Source: Pectinophora gossypiella (lineage: Eukaryota > Arthropoda > Insecta > Lepidoptera > Gelechiidae). From it: DNA of 64,000 bases. Where the stretch lies: assembly GCF_024362695.1 (NCBI RefSeq), contig NC_065425.1:4531001-4595000 (forward strand), read 5' to 3'. The notes under the pieces were generated by a model that searched no databases, had not been told where the DNA came from, and saw only the letters and a program-made list of their open reading frames with translations. Within the stretch, counting starts at the first letter, position 1. Each line of letters begins with the position of its first letter. Positions 43,661 through 55,297 of this stretch are shown piece by piece. Made by a program: the position numbers and the translations under genes.

Positions 43661-44185
43661 TTTATCAAATTCTTAAAGGAGGAAAGAGATACGAAATTTA
43701 AATTCCGGCATTGTTGATTTTCTTAAGTGTGAACAATACAAACTTGTCTGACTCAAATGCTAAAGTTTAAGATTCGGTTTTGATTTGCTAAGAACAATAG
43801 GAAGTTCCAACTTTGTGAATTACCGTTTGCTAGAGACGTTACTGTGCAACAATACTGTTTTGTGTCTGACTCATGACTATAAAGGAGACTGAAACGATTT
43901 CATACATTCTTGGGCCAAGATGTAATGAGATGAAAATCATGTGAATATATAGGTTTAAACTTACCAGTCACACACTGAAAATTCTGTCACTTTTGTCAAT
44001 CTGGGAGCTGAGGCATTGGAGGTTTATGTCGCAATATTTAACTTTGTTGATTTTTGGTATTTTTAGATAAAAAAATATGACAATTTTTTTAGACCATATC
44101 CCAACTTATTAATTACATTTTGGCCCACCGTTTTCCATCTCCTTTCAATAAAGATACCAAATTGTATCCTTTACAAAGTACAATT
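43661..44185. other. No recognised feature
   Basis: Nothing matched. Confidence 0.35.
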
Positions 44186-44296
44186 TTCGAATTCGTGCAC
44201 GAATCATAAATGATTATCACGTGTTCATTAAGGAAAATATCGCGAGCAAACCCACATCCCCGAGAAATGAGTTTCGGAGGTACTATGTAACCTAAC

Positions 44297-44383
44297 ACCT
44301 CCACCAACCCGCAGTGGAGCAGCGTGGTGGAGTATGCTCCATACCCCCTCCGGTTGATTGAGGGGAGGCCTGGCAGTTTATGT
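44297..44383 (+). mobile_element. SINE family D, 5'-truncated, in family B
   Basis: ACCTCCACCAACCCGCAGTG to GCAGTTTATGT. TSD TATGTAACCTAAC at 44284-44296 and 44384-44396. Confidence 0.9.
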
Positions 44384-44524
44384 TATGTAACCTAACCTGT
44401 GCGTATTGAGCTGGTTTTTCCATGGGGTTCGAAGGTCAGACAGGCAGTAACTTCTGTAAAAAACCAGACTTGTCAAATCTTCAAGTGGGGTACCCCGTGA
44501 CCCCGAGAGCAACGGGACTTTAGT

Positions 44525-44738
44525 TTTACTTTTAGGTATTTATTTATTTATTTATTTTTGTTGCACCATCCCGCATCCAAGTTGTAAATGTTTGTTTCCT
44601 TTTGTTGGTTGCCTGGAAGAAATTGCTCTAGAGCAATAAGGCCGCCCAAATTGTACTGTATTCATGTGTTATGTCTGATTGTTGAAATTCTAGTTCTGTG
44701 CAATAAAGTATATTTGATTTGATTTGATTTGATTTGAT
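44525..44738 (+). mobile_element. LINE family G 3' end with (TTTGA)n tail
   Basis: GGTTGCCTGGAAGAAATTGC, AATAAGGCCGCCC, GTGCAATAAAGTATATTTGA, then TTTGA repeats. Confidence 0.82.
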
Positions 44739-44814
44739 AACGCTGGAGAGGTAATGATGATAAATGTTTAACATTTTACCGGGACTTTATTGTAGACAAC
44801 AAAAAGTGTTTTTT

Positions 44815-44945
44815 ATGGACGGCTATACGGCTCACCACCTATTACATTGGTCTAACAGAAATGCCGGTAAGGCGTGTACTTAGTTCATCTTGCGATGGAT
44901 GTACCTCTGACTACCCCATTTCGGTATAGTCACGAGCTTATATTA
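44815..44945 (+). repeat. Dispersed repeat family I
   Basis: ACGGCTCACCACCTATTACA, TGGTCTAACAGAAATGCCGG, GATGTACCTCTGACTACCCC. Confidence 0.65.
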
Positions 44946-46117
44946 TAACTTCAGAGTAAGATCAAGGAAGTTATATAGGTGGTGGGCTGATCACCTATCA
45001 CCATACGTTCCGTCATATCCTTCTGAGAACTTCGCATGAAGGGTGGCTGCAAGACTTCCGATTGCTTTTAGCAATGCTCACCCCATTAGGGATTACGGGC
45101 GTGAGTTTACGTGCCTGCCAATTCTGCATTGGCGTCATTTTTGCACGCGAATGTTTGTTCAAGGACAAAGGTATTTTACTGCTCGTACATAACTTACGCC
45201 GAAGGCTTCAAGCATAGAATAAGGAATAATACTATGTATAGAACGGCAACTCCCCTCCTCCCACCAGCGGTTTGCCTCATGGTATAAGAAGTCCAGGTAT
45301 GCTCAATCCTATGACAAACAGCCATTGGTGACGTAAGTGTTACCATTAAATTAGTATCTCCAACATTCCAATTTTTATGAAATTGAAAATCAAATGAATT
45401 ACTGCCTAATGTATTTAATGACTATTATTTGTCACATATAACTATATACAGTTTTATACTATAAAACTATAAAACTGTACGTACTTAAATCTTTGACTGA
45501 AAGTTCTAAATTTCCATGCAAAGTAAATTAAAAACATTGGACAAGGGTATATGGGTACATGGGTATATATGGGTATAGTTTATTTTTTACTAAATTATAA
45601 CGTAGGGCAGGATGACGTCAGCTGGGCTAACCTTGAAATGCTAGCTGTCACTTTTGAGCATACCTGGTTTTCTTATACAATGTGCCTCACTACCCCCGCT
45701 ATCCCACGGTCTTGTTTCGTCTTCAATCGTATGGGCGTTTGACACCCACACACATTTGCGCGTGTACGATAACGTCAATGTGTTGCGTCTGTGTAAAACG
45801 AAGTATTTTGTACGAAGTGTCTGCGGTGTGCTTCAAGGTAACCCTGACATTCTACAACCAAGTCGCAGGAATGTCGTAAAACATGAAATACTGCAATTTT
45901 TTCATTAGAATTTCAAATAGGTGGATCTGTTTCGGGACATTTAGTTATAATGGGATATTATTAATACTGAAATTTCTTGTTATGACTACGGAGTATTTTA
46001 AGTAAATGATTAAATTTACGTCAAAACCAATACCCTAATTGCGATGAAGTCGTGAGCTTACTTTATGTATTATATTACGTTCTATTTGCCTCACAGAGGG
46101 CACCAGTAACTGTCTGT
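44946..46117. other. No recognised gene
   Basis: Short chance ORFs. A small palindrome at 45447-45480 (TACAGTTTTATA / TATAAAACTGTA). Repeat shreds near 45225-45270. Confidence 0.4.
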
Positions 46118-46302
46118 ACTATTCGGAGGCGGAGGACAGGAGTATCCTACATCGCAATTTAGTATTTTTGCGATGTTCACAAATCGCAAGAAGATACATC
46201 GAAGCATAGTGTATCGATGATTTATTTCTTGGCTGATATATTAATTTATAGTAAACAATTCTGACATTGTGTCTACAAGGTTACAAGTATCATATTATAT
46301 AG
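46118..46302. repeat. Family H shred and unassigned DNA
   Basis: TTCGGAGGCGGAGGACAGGA at 46120-46140 is a short family-H piece; nothing else seen. Confidence 0.45.
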
Positions 46303-46621
46303 TGGCCTCCGTGATCCAGTGGTTGAGTGTTGGGTTCACGATCCGGAGGCTCGGGTTCGAATCCCGGTGGGGACATATCACAAAAATCACTTTGTGATCC
46401 CTAGTTTGCTTAGGACATTACAGGCTGATCTCCTGATTGTCCGAAAGTAAGACGATCCGTGCTTCAGAAGGCACGTTAAGCCGTTGGTCCCGGTTACTAA
46501 TTACTGGTGTAAGTGAATAATCGTTACATGAGCCATGTCAGGGGCCTTTGGCGGCTCAATAACAACCCTTTGGTTGATGAGGTTGATATTCCGCCTCACA
46601 ACCCACACGATAAGAAGAAGG
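46303..46621 (+). mobile_element. SINE family A, near full-length
   Basis: TGGCCTCCGTGATCCAGTGG, box B GGGTTCGAATCCC, core GTGCTTCAGAAGGCACGTTA, end CACACGATAAGAAGAAG. A small deletion affects the CCCTGACACCAGGG block. Confidence 0.88.
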
Positions 46622-46727
46622 GTTTCATATGCATGGCCAAGTAGTGAACCTTCCGAGGAAGTCACTGTCCTATATCTTTTGTGAACCCGTTAATCAGGAA
46701 ACAGTGCAACGCTCATAATAAAACTTA

Positions 46728-47070
46728 CACATACACATAAACGGCCCATATACGAGTACGTCCCACTGTTGAGCACAGGCCTCCCTTTAATCAACCGGAG
46801 GGGGTATGGAGCATACTCCACCACGCTACTCCACTGCGGGTTGGTGGAGGTGTTTTAACGGCTAACAGCCGGGACCAAAGCTTTAACGTGCCCTCCAAAA
46901 CACGGAATCATCTTAATTTTTCGGACAATCAGGTGATTCAAGCCTGAAAAGTCCTTACCAAACAAAGGACAGTCTCACAAAATGATTTCGACAATGTCCC
47001 CATCGGGAATCGAACCCGGACCTCCAGATCGTGAGCCTAACACTCTAACCACCAGACCACGGACGCTGTC
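46728..47070 (-). mobile_element. SINE family D, full-length, 9-bp TSD
   Basis: TSD TAAAACTTA at 46719-46727 and 47071-47079. On the minus strand: GTCCGTGGTCTGGTGGTTAG head, box B GGTTCGATTCC, core and GGTTGATTAAAGGGAGG end. Confidence 0.9.
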
Positions 47071-47079
47071 TAAAACTTA

Positions 47080-47376
47080 GCCATCCTTAAATCAATGTTT
47101 GTTATTTATACCATTACGAACCATTCTCTGATATCAAAAACAAATTAAACACTTCAAAATTCAGGTGAAGAATACTTGATCTCTCAATAATGAACTGAAG
47201 TTGGATTCCACGTTTACAAACGACATTTATGAAAATTGTTGTCGAACTTACAAAGGTTTCATTAATTATTATTTCCATGAATTAATGATGAAGAGTTTAA
47301 AAATAAACCATGAGAAATTTTGACAATTGTGAGGCCATGCAGGTAGAATACTGTGAGAATACTCACGTAGATTATT
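47080..47376. other. No recognised feature
   Basis: Nothing matched. Confidence 0.35.
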
Positions 47377-47880
47377 TATCATCATCATCTCCTGAGCATT
47401 ATCATGGGGTCCGCTTACCTAACGTTAGTATTTAAAGATTTGACAGGTCCGGTTTTTATAGAAGCGACTGCTTATCTGATCTTCCTACAATACAATACAA
47501 ATACACTTTATTGCACCAAAATAAAAAGAAATAATTACAAAAAGTCTCTTAACTAAGTACACGGCAAATGGTGGCCTTATCGCTTAAAGCTATTTCTTCC
47601 AGACAACCATAAGGTGAGGAAAAATTCCTTCCTACCTGCGAAGGCAAAACCTGTCTAATACAGGTACTTATATTTCTAATATATCTGAAACGTATTTCTC
47701 GAGAATGTGGGTTTCCTCACGATGTTTGCCTTCACCGCTGCGCATGTGATAAATACTTCTGATCTAGACATGAATTCGATAACAAACTCTAAAATCGTTG
47801 GTTTCGACTCATTCTGGGATTCGAACTTGCGACCTTATTCAATCATTCTTCCAACTGGTCTAACACGGCTTAAACTTAAA
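47377..47880 (-). mobile_element. SINE family B, interrupted by a LINE tail
   Basis: Antisense: ATCATCATCTCCTGAGCATT to GGGATTCGAACTTGCGACCT and CTTCCAACTGGTCTAACACG. Confidence 0.82.
47489..47627 (-). mobile_element. LINE family G tail inside the SINE
   Basis: ATACACTTTATTGCACCAAA, GGTGGCCTTATCGCTTAAAG. TSD CTTCCTAC at 47481-47488 and 47628-47635. Confidence 0.87.
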
Positions 47881-48030
47881 CAGACTTACACACAACACAT
47901 GTCTGTAATGTCATATTGTCAAAAACCACAAATTGCTACTAATAACTAATATCAACAGAATTGAAGATCTAAGTCCTAAGTTGGTCTTTAAAGGCACGTC
48001 GTGAGTTTGTGGTGTTATTGTTTATGTTAT

Positions 48031-48177
48031 GTACAGACATGAGCAATATCATGTACCCACTTTAGAACCCTGTCGCACTATCATGTTTGATATTCAATGA
48101 GACTTACGGTTTAATTTGTCAAAAAAGTTAATGTGACATGGTTTCAAAGTGTACATATTAGTACTCGTGACCGTACA
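48031..48177. mobile_element. MITE family M, copy 3, inverted (147 bp)
   Basis: TACAGACATGAGCAATATCA on the left and GTACTCGTGACCGTACA on the right, the reverse of 38378-38524. Confidence 0.8.
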
Positions 48178-48421
48178 TTGTAGAATGTCGCACTATATAC
48201 GATGGAAAAGCCTTCGGTAGCTTTATAAATTAGAGAAATCAGTGAAATCAAATCAAGACGGGTAGCCGGGACGGGCGATAGAAGAAGAAGACGGGAAGAG
48301 TATCAATGTCAACAGAACAGAAAAACAATATACAAAAGTGTAAAAAATCATTAACATAAACATCAATTACTAAAAGGAAGTCCCTATGCGAAAGTATTGA
48401 AAGTGTTAAAAAAAACGTCTA

Positions 48422-48634
48422 CACAGGGTTTTAGCAACACGTTACCGAATACTGGTATTATTTAGCTCATGATTCTGACTTGATATCAAGTGGAATCCTG
48501 TCGGAATTTTCATAAAAAAATTAATGTTTTCTAAAATTATTTACAGTCCAAACTTTTGCGACGGAAAATTTCAACTCAGAATCTGAAATGTGCATCGTCT
48601 GTCAAGTTTTCGTTACGGTGTCACTAACACTGTA
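48422..48634. mobile_element. Foldback MITE family L, copy 4
   Basis: ACAGGGTTTTAGCAACACGT left, GATATCAAGTGGAATCCTGT inside, TTACGGTGTCACTAACACTG right. Confidence 0.72.
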
Positions 48635-48844
48635 TACTATTAGGGTTCCGTGTCCATGCAGGGACAGACAGACAGATGGCAAAGCAATCGACCCGGGAAC
48701 GCCTAATCAGCAGAACACTCTAACCACGACACCGCTGTGGTCGTTCGTTACTAATGAGTTAGGGCCGAATCCGAACATAAACAAAGATTACAGAGCAAAT
48801 TAAAAACATATAGACACAAACAATACCTTAAAAAGCAATATCGG

Positions 48845-49059
48845 TGTCGCAAACAGGTGTTGTTGTGCTCTGCCTGGTGTGTATAAGATGGTAAAGAATA
48901 CAGCGACTTTGAGTTGACCACGTAGTTTTATTAGATAATAAGCACAGACAATTTGCGTTATTACACAGTTCGTTGATCGTAGAAGAAGAAAGAAAAAAAG
49001 TATTGCTATTTTATGGATTAAAAAAGTAAAAAATAAAAATTTGTTGGATGTTGCCAACA
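48845..49059 (-). mobile_element. Solo LTR, 215 bp, with 5-bp TSD
   Basis: On the minus strand it begins TGTTGGCAACATCC and ends GTTTGCGACA (TG...CA). An AATAAA signal (CTAATAAAACTACG) lies about two thirds along. It is flanked by ATCGG at 48840-48844 and 49060-49064. No internal retroelement sequence adjoins either side, so it looks like the product of LTR-LTR recombination. Confidence 0.78.
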
Positions 49060-49064
49060 ATCGG

Positions 49065-50328
49065 TGAAAAAACTAGACAGAGAGAGATAATACTAAACAT
49101 CATGAGCTAAAAAGAGACACACGTTTGTTACCTTTGACAATTCTCAATCTTACGAATGCGTTGCGATCTTACTCAATTTAACTCGAACAGTAATTGACAA
49201 TGTGTTTTTTTACACGACTGTGGCACTAAAATGGGGAAGCTTTATTGGCACATGTAAACACAAGTTGGAATGGCGCGTTGAAAATTGGTTTGGCTGCTAG
49301 CCCAAAAGCTTCTAAAACACACCACGATGGAACAACATTTACCTTCCCTGGTATAGGTACGATTACAAAATGTATAATATCATCTCTCCAACGTTATTCC
49401 GTTTTTATTAATTATATAAATAAACGACAAAAAGAAATATAAATACTATAATAATGATTTATAAGATTGATTATGTAGCATCTAAAACTTGCTAAGGGCT
49501 TTAATCCTCTATAGAAGTAGCTGTAGTCGAAATTGACTAAGTTAGATATTATAACATAACAATGCATGGGGGTAATACGTAACATGTGCTGAATTTTGAA
49601 TGAAAATACCCTAGTATGTGTGTCCTTGCACACTCGCCTATGGCGATAGATGTATGAGTTCGTTGCTGTAATCGATATTATAGTAGGGACTGGACATACT
49701 TTGTCTGATATGTGTTTGTATTACCCCTTCCTTTATCTAGGCCGTTCACCGCTGCCTGCTTTTATAATACTGTTCGCATTTAAAATACGAATTTGGCACA
49801 GGAAAATATCAGTAGACGACGTAAATGCAATTAAACTGTTATTTGTCTCCATTCGTCCGCGGACGACGTAGTAGCGATATGCAATGTCAGTGTCATATTA
49901 GGGCTGGTACCTAGAGTTAACGTTTTTTTCTTATTTATATTATATATTTTTATTATTGAATAGAATAGAAATTGTTTATTATAAAAAGACGCCACACAAA
50001 AGACAATTACATCGTTTAAAATTTTCACAAAACAATTACAAAGAAGGGATAGCCGTCGAAAAGATCATAAAATGGTGGTGGACGTTCTGAGATAAAAGGG
50101 CCTCGGCACAAGTCGCGGCGGGAACCATGACGCTGGTAATTTATGTGGACCCTATTGTTCTACATTTATGCAACAAAACACTTTTTAGACAACTACGTAG
50201 CTAGAATTCTGAAAGCATGGGTCCACCACATCACGGACACATCCATGTATAAGTGCGGGCGAGACAAACAGTCCCCGCGCATTCTTACGACCATGTTGAG
50301 GTTAATCTAGCTCGGTATCGATCTGAAT
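49065..50328. other. No recognised gene
   Basis: Chance ORFs only. 50090-50300 is richer in GC and may be retroelement-derived (it adjoins the LTR-like segment). Confidence 0.35.
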
Positions 50329-50552
50329 TGGTGGCGCGTTAACTATTAAATGAAACAACGTCTAAGTAAATTACAAAACTGTATTTAAAAGTTACAGAAA
50401 ATTACTACATTTACAGATATGACGACGAATTAATTGCCAAGCGCGTGTGGCGGCGGCGAAGTCGTTCGAGAAGTGGGGGAAATCCGCGGCGCGGCGCTCC
50501 TGTCTTGCATTTGTTGCATCGCGCATGCGCGCGCGTGTTGGTGTTGCCAACA
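50329..50552 (-). mobile_element. LTR-like segment, GC-rich end
   Basis: On the minus strand it starts TGTTGGCAACACCAACA, sharing TGTTGGCAACA with the solo LTR, then a CpG-rich run, an AATACAGTTTTG stretch and TTAACGCGCCA. I find no target duplication and no primer-binding site I can name. Confidence 0.4.
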
Positions 50553-50689
50553 GTGGAAGAGTGTCATTATACTCGTAAAGTTAGTCAAATGTCCCAACTA
50601 GGTCTCAATTTCAACTTTAAGTGAGTTTCCTTTAAAACGCCACTTCTAAAATATTAGACCATTTGGATTACTTATGATCGGGCATTAAT

Positions 50690-50790
50690 TATGGTTGTGG
50701 CGGAAGGCAAGACGGAACCACTGCCCTGATTTCCCTAAAAAACTAGCGTGGAGACAAAAGCGTGGCTCTTAAATTAGCGATAATGATGAA
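50690..50790 (+). mobile_element. LINE-like family H fragment
   Basis: GGCGGAAGGCAAGACGGAAC, CTAGCGTGGAGAC, GCGTGGCTCTTAAATTAGCG. Confidence 0.6.
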
Positions 50791-52252
50791 TTATGATCGG
50801 TAGACTGATTGCCTGTATCCATCACAAGCTACTAATTTTAGTTTTAAAGCTTTTAAATTAGTGCCGTCCTTCACTTACAGTATGTGCAAGAAAGAGATAG
50901 AGCTACTTTGCCCGAATCGGCACCATTATCTTAGAACTTGTGGTTCTGGCTATGCCATTAGGGATTACGGGCGTAAGTTTATTATGTAATGTAATCAAAA
51001 CACCATCATGCGTAGAGAATACGATGTGTTATTCCACCGTGACAACCCTATTTGTCCATGGGTGTTGCGTGAGTGACATTAACCAATGCCAGTGTCACGA
51101 TCTAGGGTTGTCCAATAGACAATAGTCAGTTTACAAAAAAAAAAAATTTTTTTTTTTACGATGTATGATAACTAGGGAATACTGTTTGATTAGTAACGAG
51201 TGAAGATTCTAAAAGACTTTTTTTATAAATTCGTCACTTTAAACATCATTGTTTGACCACTTAGTTTAAATTCGATCTAGTTTGGGAACCTTTGTACATT
51301 TGGTTGTATTTTTAATCTTAGTACCAGGGAGGGTAGTACCCACCCTACTTTATATGCCTTATTGTATTTTTTTTAGTTTTTCATATTTAAACTATCCATA
51401 TATTTTCGACATTTTCGTATTTTCGTATTATTTATATTTATTGGTTATTTTCACTACTTCACCAGTTTTTCATTGAATGTATTTTAATTAAGTAAATAAA
51501 TTCTCGAAAAATAAATAATCTGATTTCAGTATAACATTAAAAAACCTTTCAACAATACGACGCTTTAGAAAACCATTTTCGAAGTCCTAATTTACTTGAG
51601 AGAACCCTTTTGTTAGAGTACCCATTAATTCTAGTAAGTAATTTCAATGAGTACTATAGTGGTATTACGTAAGTGTATTTTCTGTCGCGCCCACATTTAC
51701 TTTCTTATATAGGTACCGTACTACTCTAATTTTTAAGAGGCGTAATTTTCTTTGAACACTATGGACGAAATAAATTGAAAACCCATTACTAGTGGGTGAA
51801 ACGCAATTAATTTACTAACCAAAGATGACCTTTAGAAATGTCAATAAACAGTCCGACCAACTCAGGTAATCAGCCAAATACATAAGCCACAAAGTCAAAT
51901 AAATAAATTGTAAAACGACGTAAGATATTAAAGCGGATTCAAAACAGCTTTTATATTAAGACGACATCTCTCTGAGTACTTAGCCAACAAACTAAGTCAA
52001 TAAAGAAATGATAACAATTTTTCTAAAATTAATTTTCTTTTTTACAATATTTATGCAATATACTGAGGATATTACAAGCTACCTAGCTTCAACATTCATT
52101 AAGATTCTTTTTATTTCTATCAGAGAAGGTAGAATTAAAAGACAAAGGTAAACCAAATTGTAGCCACTTTTTTAAAATAAAGCTATTCAAATTAGGATCC
52201 CTGAACTATATCGTGACTGAATAGCTTATCAAAATAATTACATACCTTTATT
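50791..52252. other. No recognised gene
   Basis: AT-rich. A12T11 run at 51135-51157. Otherwise only short ORFs. Confidence 0.4.
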
Positions 52253-52450
52253 TATCGTGTGAGTGAGAGGTTGATAATCAACCCTGTTGTCAGGGTTACC
52301 CAATAGTCCCAAGATATTAGGGGCCTCTGCCCCTAACATAGCTTATATAATAACTACGTATTTATTACTTAATAACTAGTAGCCGCGATCAACAGTCTCA
52401 AGTGCCTTCGAAAGCACAAAATGATCTTCAGGCTCCTAACCTTACTAGGT
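52253..52450 (-). mobile_element. SINE family A, old diverged copy
   Basis: TTATCGTGTGAGTGAGAGGT tail, TCAACCCTGTTGTCAGGGTT, TCAAGTGCCTTCGAAAGCAC core. Confidence 0.6.
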
Positions 52451-52504
52451 ACCTAAGTAACTAGGTAGGTAGGGTAGGTAGTTTGTACCCGCAATCTTTT
52501 TTTT

Positions 52505-52640
52505 TACATTTTTCCTCACCTTATGGTTGTCTGGAAGAAATCGCTTTAAGCCGCCATTTTAAGTTTTCCCTAAAAAGTAGCATCAATAATGCTACATTGA
52601 CAAGAGCGTGACTCTTAAATTAGTGATGATGATGATGACT
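52505..52640 (+). mobile_element. LINE family G and H shreds, joined
   Basis: CACCTTATGGTTGTCTGGAA, ATCGCTTTAAGCCGCC (G), then CCCTAAAAAGTAGCATCAAT and CTTAAATTAGTGATGATGAT (H). Confidence 0.6.
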
Positions 52641-53153
52641 ACTACATCACATATATATAAAACATTAACAACAAAGACAATTGCTAAAATAAAGACTAAA
52701 ATATATATACAGTTTATGTATCATCTACTGATTTACAAATTAGTAATTTAATTTTAAAAAGCAGTCTCTAAATTTACCATTAACTGACAAATATGAAATT
52801 AAAATAGATTTGAGCTTGACATGTCCTGACCAAATCAGAAACAGTCTCATAAAGAGTATTTTTGGTAGACGTCCCTACCGGGAGGGAAAGTGTTCTAAAG
52901 TGATTTATTCACATTAAAATAACTATGCGGTGGTCAACCCTAGCTTTAAATGTGTTAGCAATTGTAACGAATCACTTCCGCGGCCAGTGTAATGGAGGGA
53001 ACACAATTCAAACTGATAGCGAAACAAAACGTTTGTCATTTTCCTCATCTACACACATACATAAAATGACTCTATTGTGGCCTGTAATGAACTCTGAGGA
53101 GAAGTGAATACAAATATAAGATCACGAATATTTCCCGTAGGGTAGGCAGCGAC
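52641..53153. other. No recognised feature
   Basis: Chance ORFs; a short family-K piece (ATATTTCCCGTAGGGTAGGC) adjoins the next element. Confidence 0.4.
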
Positions 53154-53766
53154 GGAATGAGGAACCTTTCAGGCTAAGTTCCTCAAAAACAAATACATAG
53201 CAATGTACAGTTTTAACGGGATTATTACCTATTTTCTCTTTACTCTGATACATAATTACTCCAAAATGCAATGTAATGGCAGACGCATATGTAAAAACAA
53301 TTGTTGCTTGATATTAAGATCACATTATGTACAGAATTATGTTGCAACCTATATTGCTTCTCTTTATGATCAGTATAATAATGGATGGAAGATGTAATTG
53401 TGCCTGGGTGTAATAAAAATAGTCATTATTTATACCACAAAAAATATAGATAAAAGATGCATATGTAAGGTTTAAGATACTTTATTTCTCAAAAGAATAC
53501 ATTTGATTCGCTTACTGAGAAACAATCAATTTCATAATATAGTAGTTTAAACAACATTGGAATTGGACTAAGGTAGGTAGGTACTTAAATAACATTCCGA
53601 GACTTACTATACTAATTAGTAGGTAGGTATCTGTGTTCCATATGCGTCGACACTTTAATTGTTCCATCCACCAGCAACACAAGATCCAAAGGTTAAACGA
53701 AAGAAAATCTGTACAGTGCCATCTATATTACTTTTGAGGCCCCTAGCCTGGAAAGTCCTTCATTGT
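53154..53766. mobile_element. MITE family R, complete (613 bp), with inverted ends
   Basis: The left end GGAATGAGGAACCTTTCAGG and following CTAAGTTCCTCAAAAA are mirrored at the right end (TTTTGAGGCCCCTAGCCTGG, then AAAGTCCTTCATTG). The ends are themselves partly palindromic (GAGGAAC..GTTCCTC). No ORF. A second copy, split by a LINE, is at 59336-62088. Confidence 0.7.
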
Positions 53767-54025
53767 GGTTTATAATTTTCTCTTATTTGATTTCTTATTA
53801 TTTATTTGTTTCGTTTGTTTACTATTGTTTCTATTTTCTTTTGTAGATTGTTTTGGGATTTACTGGCTGTTGTTTTTCTATTGATTTCTTGCACTCTCAT
53901 CGAACTCTGTGAATATTACAACGTTATTCATTTCGGAGTCTGTGTTACAAAGGTGATGTATTGTAATAAAACTATTTTTAAATAACTTTTGTGCCTTTTT
54001 ATTGCCGAGAATGTTGACACTTTGG
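53767..54025. other. No recognised feature
   Basis: T-rich; nothing matched. Confidence 0.35.
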
Positions 54026-54039
54026 GACATTCCTTAAGT

Positions 54040-54395
54040 CATCATCTCCCTAGCATTATCCCGTTTTTCACAGAGTCCGCTTATCTAACCTGAAGATTTC
54101 ACAAGTCCGGTTTTCTACAGAAGCGACTGCCTCTCTAACCACCCAACCCGCGAAGGGAAACCAGCCCAATACAAGTTAGGCCACATACCTCCTAAAATGC
54201 ATTTCTCGGAAATGTGGATTTCCTCACTATGTTTTCCTTCACCGCTGAGCACGTGATAATCATTTATGATCCAAACATGAATTTGAAAACAAATTCGACA
54301 ATCATTGGTTTAGCCTGTGCTGGATTGGAACCTGCGACCTCAAAGTGAAAGGCAAGCTTTATTGGTATAAAGCTGGGCTACAACGGCTCCCACGA
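54040..54395 (-). mobile_element. SINE family B, complete, 14-bp TSD
   Basis: TSD GACATTCCTTAAGT at 54026-54039 and 54396-54409. Antisense CATCATCTCCCTAGCATTAT tail, box B GGATTGGAACCTGCG. The head contains a short extra TTTATTGGTATAAAGCT stretch. Confidence 0.93.
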
Positions 54396-54409
54396 GACAT
54401 TCCTTAAGT

Positions 54410-54942
54410 ATCATTGGTTATTCCTAAGGGCGCTTACATACCAACGACGTCGTTAACACCATCATGATTGGTCAAGTATGCGTTAGTTATGTAATGTATT
54501 TCCTAAGTAAGCTTTCCTTGTAGGTTCTTCTTAAACGTTACTTCTAGCAGAACATTATACAATAATACAAATATGCCAAATAAACAAGCATTATTTGTAA
54601 AAAAGCAACCTATTTTAAGTATTTTACTACTATCAAGAATTTCCTTTCAAAGATAACGTTTTACATATCGTTATTTCTTTATTTCTGTCATAATATAAAG
54701 TCTATTACTTTCATTCGTCAATGTCCGTGGACGATGAAATAAGTAAAAAAATAAAACTCCAAACGTGAATAAATAAACAGTTCAATTTTAATAAAAGTCT
54801 TTAGGGAAAGAAACGGATAAAATATCCACAATTTGTCGTCAAATAATTTCGGTGTAAAGAAATACAAAATACATAAATTATTACCTTATTTGTTATTGAA
54901 AGAATGTATTAAGTATAGTTATGATTATGTTATTTTAAAATA
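54410..54942. other. No recognised feature
   Basis: AT-rich. Confidence 0.35.
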
Positions 54943-54950
54943 CCAAATCT

Positions 54951-55289
54951 ATTCTTCTTATCATGTGGGTTGTGAGGTGGAATACCAGCCTCATCAACCC
55001 TGGTGTCAGGGTTATGATTGAGCCGCCAAAGATCCCAAACATGGCTCATGAGCCATATTACATGTAACGATTACTCACTTATATCAGTAAATAGTAACCG
55101 GGACCAACGGATTAACGTGCCTTCCGAAGCACGGATCATCTTACTTTCGGACAATCAGGTGATCAACCTGTAATGTCCTAACCAAACTAAGAATCACAAA
55201 GTGATTTTTGTGATATGTCCCCACCGGGATTCGAACCCGCCGGCTCAGGATCGTGTCCAACGCTCAACCATTGGACCACAGAGGCCGTG
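54951..55289 (-). mobile_element. SINE family A, complete, 8-bp TSD
   Basis: TSD CCAAATCT at 54943-54950 and 55290-55297. All blocks present; a short GAGCCATATTACATG duplication lies in the body. Confidence 0.92.
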
Positions 55290-55297
55290 CCAAATCT

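Larger units (their letters stand above)
44186..44765 (+). mobile_element. SINE family B, 5'-truncated, with two inserts
   Basis: Starts TCGTGCACGAATCATAAATG, continues through GGTCAGACAGGCAGTAACTT, and ends TAACGCTGGAGAGGTAATGA. Holds a family-D SINE piece and a family-G LINE tail. Confidence 0.8.

Noticed and set aside
49412..50028. Candidate small exons among minus ORFs
   Set aside because: No splice-site pairing or protein similarity that I can see.
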